From contig JAJDEB010000008.1 of assembly GCA_029260015.1 (NCBI GenBank), positions 1 through 64,000 on the forward strand: a stretch of 64,000 nucleotides of DNA, written 5' to 3'. The notes beneath the pieces were generated by a model. That model had not been told where the DNA came from. It did not search any database and saw only the letters and a program-made list of their open reading frames with translations. Positions 17,451 to 24,905 of this stretch are shown here, one piece after another. This stretch comes from Phycisphaerae bacterium. Lineage in GTDB: Bacteria; Planctomycetota; Phycisphaerae; UBA1845. A program made the position numbers and the translations under genes. Numbering within the stretch: position 1 is the first letter of the stretch; every line of letters begins with the position of its first letter.

Positions 17451-19367
17451 ATGGAAAAGTCGCGCAATCCATCTACGAGTAGTTCAAACATGAGTGTCAG
17501 CGCCCGCATTTCGCTTGGGTTTACGGTCGTGCTGGCATTACAGGTGTTGATCGCGCTCATTGCGCTCGTTGGTCAGAATCGAGCGGAACGCAATCTCGAA
17601 ACGCACCATGTGTTACGGAAAGTCATGCTGGATAGTACACGACTGGACACATCGGTCGAGGAATTACAACGCGGCGTACTTTCCTTCGTGCTAACGGGAA
17701 ACCGGTCCACTGCCATTCGGACGACAGAATTGCATGACACTATAGATGAACAACTCGAAACAGTAGATCAGGAAGTTTCCGATTTGGATGGGAAAGCATA
17801 TGTGCATCGAATGCATGGTCACTTGCAACAGCACAAGGAACTCTTCGCCTCCGTAATACATGAACGAGGGCAGCGCGATCAGATCTATGATGATGAACTT
17901 GTGCCCGCATATCAGAATATCTCCAAAGCCCTCGAGCGGCTGGCAGATGGTGCGTCGAATGAGCACGCCCTCGAATTCCTGCGATGCTCCAAGTTTGTTC
18001 AAGAGGCCCAGGTGGCGACTTTAAGCTTTCTACGATTGCCCGACACCAACCAAGTTAATGTTGCCAAGAGTCGAATCGGCGATATCCAGTTGGCCATGAA
18101 AACGCTCAAGCATGACGAGTCGTCAGCGACCCAAGAAGCTCGGGCAGAGTTGAATCAATCGATAGTTGATTATGAAGAGTCATTGATCAACATTGTTCAA
18201 GCAACTCGGACTTATCTTTATCTGGTCAACGTTGCGATGGCCGGCGAGGCAGCAGAATTCTTGCGCTTGTCTGATCAGTTTAGTACTTTGATCGCCGACT
18301 CAAGCGAGTCTCTCTCGCGCGACATGGACGCAAGCATGCAGAGCTTTGCGAAAATTAGTGGCGCGATTGCAGTGACGACAATATTGCTGGGAATCATCTC
18401 TGGTTTCTGGATCAGTCGAACCATCGCACCGCCACTCAAGGCGATCACGAAAACGCTTAAGCGATTGGCTGATGGTAGCACGACCGATCGAATCCCATTT
18501 CTTGAACGGAATGACGAGATCGGCGAACTGGCTGCCGCCGCGCAAGTCTTCCGCCAGCATAGCGAGAAGATTGAAACGTTGCTTGAGCAAACCCGCAAGT
18601 CTGAAACGGAGCTTCGCGAACATCAGGAGATTCTAAGGCGTCGCAACGCAGAGCTGGATGAATTTACTTACGTCGCAAGCCATGACTTGCAAGAACCGCT
18701 CCGCAAGCTTCAGTCTTTCAGCAAGCTTCTGCCGATTGACCTTGGCGGAGACCTACCAGAAGACGCAGCCAAGGACTTGAAGTTTATCTCAGACGCCGCA
18801 AACCGTATGGAAAATTTAGTCAATGACCTTCTCGAGCTTTCGCGATCCGGCCGTGTCGAAACCCATTCGGAAACTGTCGAGCTGCAGTCGTGCGTTAACG
18901 AAGCGATGTCCGCTTTGTCGCTGCTTATTGAAGAAACGGAAGCCAAAGTCGAATGCACTAACTTGCCATCGGTCGAGGGCGATTCGAGTCTACTTACGCA
19001 GTTGTTTCAAAATCTCATAGGCAATGCGATCAAATATCGAGACAAGGACCGCAATCCCATCGTCGCAGTCTTTTCTGAATCCACAGATAAAGGTTATACG
19101 ATTGTCGTTCGCGATAATGGCATCGGGATGGAGGAACAATACTTAGAACAGATATTCTCTCCGTTCAAACGATTGCACGGCCGAACCGAATATGACGGAA
19201 GCGGAATTGGACTGGCGATCTGTCGAAAGGTTGCAGAACGTCACGGTGGTGAAATATGGGCCGAGTCGGAATTGGGCCAAGGGTCGGAGTTTAAATTTAC
19301 GATTGGTTGCAGTGAAGAGGCAACGTCATGGAACAACGAAAGACAAGAACCGCAAATGTGCTCCTAG
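17451..19367 (+). CDS. Membrane sensor histidine kinase (HAMP, phytochrome-type core)
   Basis: A 638-residue transmembrane kinase. TM1 at ~22-42, a long helical periplasmic domain (~45-295, CHASE3/four-helix-like), TM2 at ~300-322, then HAMP (~322-375), a coiled coil, the dimerisation/phosphoacceptor domain with ASHDLQEPLRKLQSF (His ~407) and the HATPase with NLIGNAIKY, RDNGIGM and GSGIGLAIC (~525-595). The core resembles phytochrome-type kinases. Its ending overlaps the next receiver gene by 40 nt, so the two are translationally coupled. The extracytoplasmic domain could be read by the binding protein encoded just upstream. A second start at 17490 is possible. Confidence 0.92.
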   Translation: MEKSRNPSTSSSNMSVSARISLGFTVVLALQVLIALIALVGQNRAERNLETHHVLRKVMLDSTRLDTSVEELQRGVLSFVLTGNRSTAIRTTELHDTIDEQLETVDQEVSDLDGKAYVHRMHGHLQQHKELFASVIHERGQRDQIYDDELVPAYQNISKALERLADGASNEHALEFLRCSKFVQEAQVATLSFLRLPDTNQVNVAKSRIGDIQLAMKTLKHDESSATQEARAELNQSIVDYEESLINIVQATRTYLYLVNVAMAGEAAEFLRLSDQFSTLIADSSESLSRDMDASMQSFAKISGAIAVTTILLGIISGFWISRTIAPPLKAITKTLKRLADGSTTDRIPFLERNDEIGELAAAAQVFRQHSEKIETLLEQTRKSETELREHQEILRRRNAELDEFTYVASHDLQEPLRKLQSFSKLLPIDLGGDLPEDAAKDLKFISDAANRMENLVNDLLELSRSGRVETHSETVELQSCVNEAMSALSLLIEETEAKVECTNLPSVEGDSSLLTQLFQNLIGNAIKYRDKDRNPIVAVFSESTDKGYTIVVRDNGIGMEEQYLEQIFSPFKRLHGRTEYDGSGIGLAICRKVAERHGGEIWAESELGQGSEFKFTIGCSEEATSWNNERQEPQMCS

Positions 19368-19786
19368 TCGAAGATGATCCCGGTGATCAGGAATTGGTCT
19401 GTCGTGCGCTTCGCAAAGGCATGATTGGTATAAATCTTTCGATCGTAAGCGATGGGGTCGCGGCACTCGAATTCATGCGACACGAGGGGGAATACTCGCC
19501 TGAAACAGCCCCGACGCCGGACCTGGTTATTCTCGACCTCAACATGCCCAAGGTTGACGGAAGACAGGTTCTTGAGCGAATGCGTGCAGATGAACGTCTC
19601 AAGCGCATACCGGTTGTCGTGCTTACAACATCGAAACACGAACAAGATGTGGTTACGAGTTACAACTTGGGCTGCAACTCGTTTATTACGAAGCCGGTCG
19701 ATCCCATTAAGTTCGTGGAAGCAATCGCTGAGTTGGGTCACTACTGGTTTAAGTTGGTCACTTTACCTGTTGAGGCTACAGTATGA
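19328..19786 (+). CDS. Rcp1-like single-domain response regulator
   Basis: A 152-residue receiver of the Rcp1 type often paired with phytochrome-style kinases. LLVEDDPGDQELV gives the acidic pair, LVILDLNMP the phospho-Asp (~residue 67), VVLTTS the Thr and FITKPVD the Lys. The C-terminal extension (AELGHYWFKLVTLP) after helix 5 is typical of Rcp1 proteins and in them helps dimerisation. It overlaps the kinase gene by 40 nt and the next gene by 4 nt (ATGA). Most likely the direct partner of the kinase at 17451-19367. Confidence 0.92.
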   Translation: MEQRKTRTANVLLVEDDPGDQELVCRALRKGMIGINLSIVSDGVAALEFMRHEGEYSPETAPTPDLVILDLNMPKVDGRQVLERMRADERLKRIPVVVLTTSKHEQDVVTSYNLGCNSFITKPVDPIKFVEAIAELGHYWFKLVTLPVEATV

Positions 19787-20772
19787 GTCGGAAAGCCATT
19801 AAAATTCTTTTGGTTGACGATGATCCGGGCGATGCATTTTTGATGAGCCGGACGCTTCGTCATTGTGAAAACTTCGAGGCCGATTTGCTGCACGCTCAGA
19901 GCGTTGCGGATGCACGCCAGATGCTGGACGAAAAGGACGTTGACGTTCTTTTCCTGGACTACCATCTCGGCGGCGCAACGGGCCTTGACTATCTTGTCGA
20001 GTTGCGATCCAAAGGTGACCAGCGGCCTATCATCGTCGCAACCGGTGCGGGAAGCGAGTATGTTGCAGCCGATGTGGTCCGAGCTGGCGCGGATGATTAC
20101 GTCATCAAATCTGACCTGACAGTCGAAGTGCTAGAGGGCTCGATTCACGTCGCGACAATGCGGGCAAATCAGCGCCGTGCCGAGTCCAGTACTGAAGCGG
20201 CATACCAGCATTTGGCCGAGGCGAACCTGGAACTCGCGCAGTCGAGTCGAACCGATCCACTAACTCAAGTTTTCAACCGCCGTGCATGGGAAGAGTCAGC
20301 GGACCATGTCTGCGAAATGGCCCGTGATTCCAATAAACACTTCGCAGTGTTCATGATGGATGCCGATCACTTCAAGCTCTTCAATGATACCTATGGACAT
20401 TCGGCGGGCGACGCGTGCCTGAAGTCAATCGCAAACGCCATCCGCGAGACGGTGCGTGCTGATGACGTTCTCGGAAGATACGGTGGAGAGGAGTTCGTCC
20501 TGATTTCTTGCGTTACGCTACTCGACGAGTTGGAAGCGTTGGGAGAGCGAATTCGATCAGCCGTCTGGGATCTTGACATCAAGCATGAGCTCAACGCGCC
20601 ATCCAAGCGCGTCACCATCAGCATTGGATTCGCCACCAACACTGGCTCTCATTGGTCAGACGTCCGAGAGTTGGCCGATCAAGCGCTCTACGAGGCGAAG
20701 AAGGAAGGGCGCAACCGTTGCCACAGCGCAGCAATTGCACAACCTCGGCTTGCGGAGAGCACAAATGATTAG
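19783..20772 (+). CDS. Response regulator with GGDEF domain (diguanylate cyclase)
   Basis: A 329-residue protein: an N-terminal receiver (ILLVDDDPGDAFL, Asp in LFLDYHLGG, Lys in YVIKSDLT), a helical linker (~125-160), then a GGDEF domain from DPLTQVFNRRAW. The active site is RYGGEEF (~residues 231-237), an accepted GGDEF variant. An RxxD inhibitory site (RADD) lies exactly five residues before it, so product feedback is expected. It should make cyclic di-GMP from two GTP when phosphorylated. The 4-nt ATGA overlap upstream and 8-nt overlap downstream place it in the kinase operon. It is the only recognised effector domain in that operon. Confidence 0.93.
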   Translation: MSRKAIKILLVDDDPGDAFLMSRTLRHCENFEADLLHAQSVADARQMLDEKDVDVLFLDYHLGGATGLDYLVELRSKGDQRPIIVATGAGSEYVAADVVRAGADDYVIKSDLTVEVLEGSIHVATMRANQRRAESSTEAAYQHLAEANLELAQSSRTDPLTQVFNRRAWEESADHVCEMARDSNKHFAVFMMDADHFKLFNDTYGHSAGDACLKSIANAIRETVRADDVLGRYGGEEFVLISCVTLLDELEALGERIRSAVWDLDIKHELNAPSKRVTISIGFATNTGSHWSDVRELADQALYEAKKEGRNRCHSAAIAQPRLAESTND

Positions 20773-22336
20773 CGAACCGCTTTCAGTACTGGCGATAGAT
20801 GATGATGAGGGCGATGCTGAATTGTTACGGCGAGCACTTGTCGGAATTTCGTTGTTCCAAATTGATTTTACCCATGTGCCAAGTTCGAAAGAGGCACGGC
20901 AACTTCTCGCTGCTCGGAGCATTGACCTGATTTTTATCGATCACAAGCTGGGGCCCGAGAACGGCGCAAACGTCACTGAGCAGCTTAGGAACGCCGGAGA
21001 ACTCCGCCCGATCATTGCACTGACTGGTCGAGGAGATGAATATGTCGTTCGCGAGCTAATGAAAAAGGGCGCGGACGACTATCTGGCTAAACGTGACTTA
21101 ACCCCAGAGACACTTCGACGATCAATCGAACAAGCCAGAAGTCGCTTTCATCAACGACGCCTCGAATCACTGAACAAGCAATTGACTAACGATTTGCGCA
21201 AACAGAATGACATACTGGCTGTTAAGAATCGCAAATTGGTCGAAATGTGCGATACCGCCCATGATTTCGTAGACCACGTTTCCCACGAATTTCGAACGCC
21301 ACTCACGGTCATCAAGGAATTCGCCTCCATCATGCGCGACGGGTTGGCTGGTGCACCGAGTGAAGAGCAATGCGAATACTTGGGTATCATTGTCAATCGT
21401 GTTGAAGACTTGTGTATTCTCGTAGACGACATGCTCGACACAAGCAAACTCGAAGCCGGCCTCCTGGGCTTTAATCGGCAGGACTTGCAATTTGGCGAGG
21501 TGATTGAGCGTCTAAGGAAGCCGCTCCTGCAACGGACGATGGCAAACGGAGCCACACTTCAGTTTGATGTTCCGCAAGATCTCCCATCGGTCTATTGTGA
21601 TGGCGAAAAAGCCGGACGCGTCATTACAAATCTCGTCATCAATGGTCTGAAATTCTGCGGAAACCCAGGTGTTGTTGAACTCAACGTGCGTCCCAACTTT
21701 GATACAAATGAACTTCGCGTTTCAATCAAAGACAACGGACGAGGTATCCCCGAAAAAGATTTGAGCGTGCTGTTCCAACGGTTTCGCCAATTGGAGGACG
21801 GTGCAAAAAGCGGATTCAAGGGGTTTGGACTTGGCTTAAGTATTGCACGCGATATGACCCACTTGAACCTCGGTGACATTGCGGCGGAAAGCGAATTTGG
21901 CAACGGAAGTACATTCTCCTTTACTGTACCGTTTTCAGATCGACAGAGCCTAATCACAAGGTACTTGAAGCGAGTTGGCCATCTTCGCAACGGATCAACG
22001 ACTGTTTCGATGATTGAAGTGCGCTGCGCAGACGAACACGACCCCGCGATCGCATTGGAGTTTTACATTCGCCAAACGATTCGACGCAGCGATCTACTTT
22101 TTCGAACCGGACCGAACCAGTGGCTATTGGTCGCTGCCGGCAACGCAGACGATTATCAATCGTTGATAGGACGCATCGAGAAATCAATTATCGCACAGCA
22201 GTCGAGCGACGAAGGCGCATCGCCCCAAGACACCACGATTAATGAACTCGGCACTTGGAATGCTGGCTATGAATCAAAGGAATTCATGAAACAATTCTTG
22301 GCAAGAGTCTCGGATTTGCAGACCAATGATGCATGA
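20765..22336 (+). CDS. Receiver-histidine kinase hybrid with degenerate C-terminal domain
   Basis: A 523-residue cytoplasmic protein. An N-terminal receiver (VLAIDDDEGDAEL, Asp in LIFIDHKLG, Lys in YLAKRDLT) is followed by a coiled coil, a canonical phosphoacceptor domain (HVSHEFRTPLTVIKEF, His ~170) and an ATPase domain (NLVINGLKF, KDNGRGIPE, GFGLGLSIA). About 130 residues follow the ATPase; RRSDLLFRTGPNQWLLVAAG there resembles a GGDEF active-site strand with the motif lost. The ATG at 20765 overlaps the cyclase gene by 8 nt; an earlier in-frame ATG lies inside that gene and is rejected. It probably receives phosphate from the upstream kinase and re-signals to the next receiver. Confidence 0.88.
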   Translation: MISEPLSVLAIDDDEGDAELLRRALVGISLFQIDFTHVPSSKEARQLLAARSIDLIFIDHKLGPENGANVTEQLRNAGELRPIIALTGRGDEYVVRELMKKGADDYLAKRDLTPETLRRSIEQARSRFHQRRLESLNKQLTNDLRKQNDILAVKNRKLVEMCDTAHDFVDHVSHEFRTPLTVIKEFASIMRDGLAGAPSEEQCEYLGIIVNRVEDLCILVDDMLDTSKLEAGLLGFNRQDLQFGEVIERLRKPLLQRTMANGATLQFDVPQDLPSVYCDGEKAGRVITNLVINGLKFCGNPGVVELNVRPNFDTNELRVSIKDNGRGIPEKDLSVLFQRFRQLEDGAKSGFKGFGLGLSIARDMTHLNLGDIAAESEFGNGSTFSFTVPFSDRQSLITRYLKRVGHLRNGSTTVSMIEVRCADEHDPAIALEFYIRQTIRRSDLLFRTGPNQWLLVAAGNADDYQSLIGRIEKSIIAQQSSDEGASPQDTTINELGTWNAGYESKEFMKQFLARVSDLQTNDA

Positions 22337-22709
22337 TCCAGTGCGAATCCTGATCGTTGACGACGAACCTGGCATCGTTCAGAGTCTGTCCATTCGCCTG
22401 CGCGCCAAGGGTTTCGAGGTGATCTGCGCGGACAACGGGGAAGCTGGTTTGGCGCTAGCGAGCGACGAATCACCAAGTCTCATCCTACTGGACATTCGGA
22501 TGCCTGGAATGGACGGCTTTGAAGTGCTGCGGCACTTGAAGCGGCTCGACTCAACACGCGAAATACCGGTGATCGCACTCTCGGCAAATGCCGTCGAAAA
22601 ATCACGCACCCAAGTGCTCTCGCTGGGAGCCGCACACTTTATGGAAAAGCCTTTTGATGGCGCGAATCTCGTTGCCATGATCGAATCGCTACTGGCTATA
22701 ACTCTCTGA
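22326..22709 (+). CDS. Single-domain response regulator (CheY-like)
   Basis: A 127-residue receiver: ILIVDDEPG acidic pocket, LILLDIRMPGMDGFE with the phospho-Asp, IALSAN for the Ser/Thr and FMEKPFD for the Lys. It has no output domain. It overlaps the hybrid kinase gene by 11 nt and is the last gene of the coupled operon that begins at 16162, so it is the likely terminal phosphate acceptor of that relay. Confidence 0.92.
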   Translation: MMHDPVRILIVDDEPGIVQSLSIRLRAKGFEVICADNGEAGLALASDESPSLILLDIRMPGMDGFEVLRHLKRLDSTREIPVIALSANAVEKSRTQVLSLGAAHFMEKPFDGANLVAMIESLLAITL

Positions 22710-22720
22710 TTCGCTTCGTG

Positions 22721-23098
22721 CTAATCCGTCTCCAGAACATTCTCAATGACACGAAGCAAATCGTCGGCTTCATATGGCTTGCGAATGTACGCGTCGGCTT
22801 CACAGGCGTTCGCACAACGAGACACGTAATCTGCTGTCGGGACGGTAGCGCCGGAAAGAAATACGACTTTGCAATTCCGATGTGGGTCCAAAGTTCGGAT
22901 TTCGCGACACACATCGAATCCACTCACCCATGGCATTGAAGCGTCCAATAACGCCAAGTCCGGGTCCTCGCATTCAAATTGATGCAACGCTTCGATTCCA
23001 TCACGCGCGATAACCACAGAGTGTCCAGCGTGAGCCAGTCGTTTTTTGACCACCGTGCGCACCATCAAGTCGTCGTCGGCAACCAGAATCTTAGACAT
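22721..23098 (-). CDS. Single-domain response regulator (CheY-like)
   Basis: A 125-residue receiver: ILVADDDLMV, LALLDASMPWVSGFD (phospho-Asp), VVFLSGA and AYIRKPYE (Lys). The ATG at 23098 has GAGTGGA upstream; a longer in-frame extension upstream has no family match. It converges on the operon ending at 22709, with only 11 nt between the stop codons. It resembles the receiver at 15334-15720 (the KPYE ending is shared), so the two may be related copies that bracket the operon. Confidence 0.9.
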   Translation of the reverse strand: MSKILVADDDLMVRTVVKKRLAHAGHSVVIARDGIEALHQFECEDPDLALLDASMPWVSGFDVCREIRTLDPHRNCKVVFLSGATVPTADYVSRCANACEADAYIRKPYEADDLLRVIENVLETD

Positions 23099-23267
23099 GT
23101 TGTTCCACTCTCTTCGAATTGAATTGCAGTTCCACCTGCAACTGACGTAGCGTAGCATTTGACTAATTGTGATTGCAACTGAATGCATGAAGATGACCTC
23201 AATTCATACCGATGAGACTGATCAGCTTTGGCCACGCGTGGTCATGAATACCAAGGAAGCGTCACGA

Positions 23268-23486
23268 ATGTCAGACAAATTTCTCGACATCAATGATGTC
23301 AGCAAACTCCTAAGAGTCAGCCGAGAGACTGTTTATCGGGAGGTCCGAGAAGGGCGCCTGCCCGGTGCAAAAATTGGCGGACAGTGGAGATTCAGTGAGA
23401 CAAGTATTCAAAAACTTTTCGCTTGCGCCGAGCAATCTGCCGCGATCGTACAGCAAGAATCCATCAACACAGAGTTTAGCAACTAG
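23268..23486 (+). CDS. Excisionase-type helix-turn-helix DNA-binding protein
   Basis: A 72-residue protein with a MerR-superfamily helix-turn-helix of the excisionase/BldC kind: FLDINDVSKLLRVSRETVYR then GRLPGAKIGGQWRF, where the recognition helix and wing are followed by an Arg-Phe ending typical of the TIGR01764 group. These act as small transcription regulators or recombination directionality factors. AGGAAG about ten bases upstream supports ATG 23268; ATG 23244 is an alternative. It is 24 nt before the membrane PAS gene, which suggests cotranscription and a regulatory rather than phage role. Confidence 0.82.
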   Translation: MSDKFLDINDVSKLLRVSRETVYREVREGRLPGAKIGGQWRFSETSIQKLFACAEQSAAIVQQESINTEFSN

Positions 23487-23510
23487 CACGCATTGCTACA
23501 GGGTTAGACA

Positions 23511-24905
23511 TTGCGATCAATCACCCGACAACCAAGCGACTCCGCCGCTTCGCCACGAATGCGCAAAGCGATCTGGTCGATCATCATGATCAGCCTCTGC
23601 ATCCATGCCTTGACTTTGGTGGCTGGGAACACGGTATTCGCCGGCTGGAAGGGTGTCCACTATCCACTACATGCGTGCGCTGAGTTTGGCGGTTCAATCA
23701 TTTCAATACTTGTGGCGTTGATGCTGGTTTCGCTTGAGCGTCGAAATGAAGGAACCAGTTTTAACATCCCAATTGCAAGTGCTCTCGTGGCGATGGGAGT
23801 GTTTGACGGCTTGCATGCAGCTGTTCATGCTGGCAAAGTTTTTGTTTGGCTCCACAGCGTTGCAACCCTTTCTGGCGGGATGTTGTTTTGCCTGATCTAT
23901 TTGCCCAAACGGGCATTGGCGCGAAGGACTCACCGTTGGGTTTGGGCAGTGGCAGCGTTCTCGTTGGGATTCGGACTCTTGTCGATGGCGTATCCTTCGC
24001 TGATTCCGAGAATGACAAATGACTCTGGATTCACGCTGACCGCTAAATCGATGAACCTCTGTGGAGGCTTTCTTTTTCTGATTTCCGGGATTGGATTGGT
24101 ACGCACCTACTTTAGGGATCAATCCTTCGACGATCTACTCTTCTGCCTCCACTGCATGCTTTTTGGCGCAGCCTCGATCATGTTTGAACAATCCACACTA
24201 TGGGACTTACCTTGGTGGGGCTGGCATGTTCTTCGATTGATGGCTTATACCGTCGCTTTATGGTTTGTCGTATTAACACTGATCCGTTCGACGCAGATCC
24301 AACGTGTTTCTCGCGCGCTCTCGGATAGCGAACAAAGACTGCGAGCCGTTCTGGGAACGGTCGTCGATGGAATCGTGACGATCTCCGAAGAAGGCACCAT
24401 CGAGCTGTTTAACGCGTCAGCCGAAAAAATCCTTGGGCATCGCGCAGAAGATGTCATCGGCAAGAACGTCAACATTTTGATGGCCCCTTCGTTTGCATCC
24501 GAACACGACGAATATTTGCGGAAGTACCTTGAGACTGGCGAAAAACACATCATCGGAACGCGGCACGAACTTCAAGCGATGCGCTCTGACGGTGTCACCG
24601 TTCCCATTGAGCTTGGCGTGAGTGAGGTTAAGCTTGCGAAGGGGCGCGTCTTTACTGGCGTTATTCGTGACATAAGCGAACAGGTAGCGATGTACTCTGA
24701 ACTTCAAGATCGCGCCAAGGAGCTGGAGTCTGTAAACTCGGACCTTGAGCAATTCAACCAATTGGCGATAAGCCGCGAGGAACGAATCATCGAGCTGAAA
24801 CAGCGTCTCAACGTAATGCTCGAGGCCGCTGGTCAACCGCGTGAGTATCAGGGTGATTACAACAACATAGAGTCTCAATTCAAACAAGGATCAGTGGGTG
24901 GCTAG
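23511..24905 (+). CDS. Membrane sensor with FixL-like PAS domain and no kinase
   Basis: A 464-residue protein with an N-terminal seven-helix MASE3/MASE4-like membrane sensor (~residues 18-260; conserved-looking VFDGLHAAVH and WHVLRLMAY). One PAS domain follows (~280-400; VVDGIVTISEEGTIELFN, ILGHRAEDVIG) and then a coiled coil to the end. The PAS segment ASEHDEYLRKYLETGEKHII closely follows FixL, including the His that binds haem there (H332 here). No phosphoacceptor, ATPase, GGDEF or EAL domain is present. The start is a TTG at 23511 with AGGG upstream, or ATG 23559. The next gene, a kinase with a similar membrane part, overlaps it by 8 nt, so the two may form one receptor complex. Confidence 0.8.
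   Translation: MRSITRQPSDSAASPRMRKAIWSIIMISLCIHALTLVAGNTVFAGWKGVHYPLHACAEFGGSIISILVALMLVSLERRNEGTSFNIPIASALVAMGVFDGLHAAVHAGKVFVWLHSVATLSGGMLFCLIYLPKRALARRTHRWVWAVAAFSLGFGLLSMAYPSLIPRMTNDSGFTLTAKSMNLCGGFLFLISGIGLVRTYFRDQSFDDLLFCLHCMLFGAASIMFEQSTLWDLPWWGWHVLRLMAYTVALWFVVLTLIRSTQIQRVSRALSDSEQRLRAVLGTVVDGIVTISEEGTIELFNASAEKILGHRAEDVIGKNVNILMAPSFASEHDEYLRKYLETGEKHIIGTRHELQAMRSDGVTVPIELGVSEVKLAKGRVFTGVIRDISEQVAMYSELQDRAKELESVNSDLEQFNQLAISREERIIELKQRLNVMLEAAGQPREYQGDYNNIESQFKQGSVGG

Noticed and set aside
20573-20764. In-frame 5' extension of the receiver-kinase hybrid
   Set aside because: The extension is Ser/Arg-rich out-of-frame reading of the GGDEF gene; the receiver begins at 20765.
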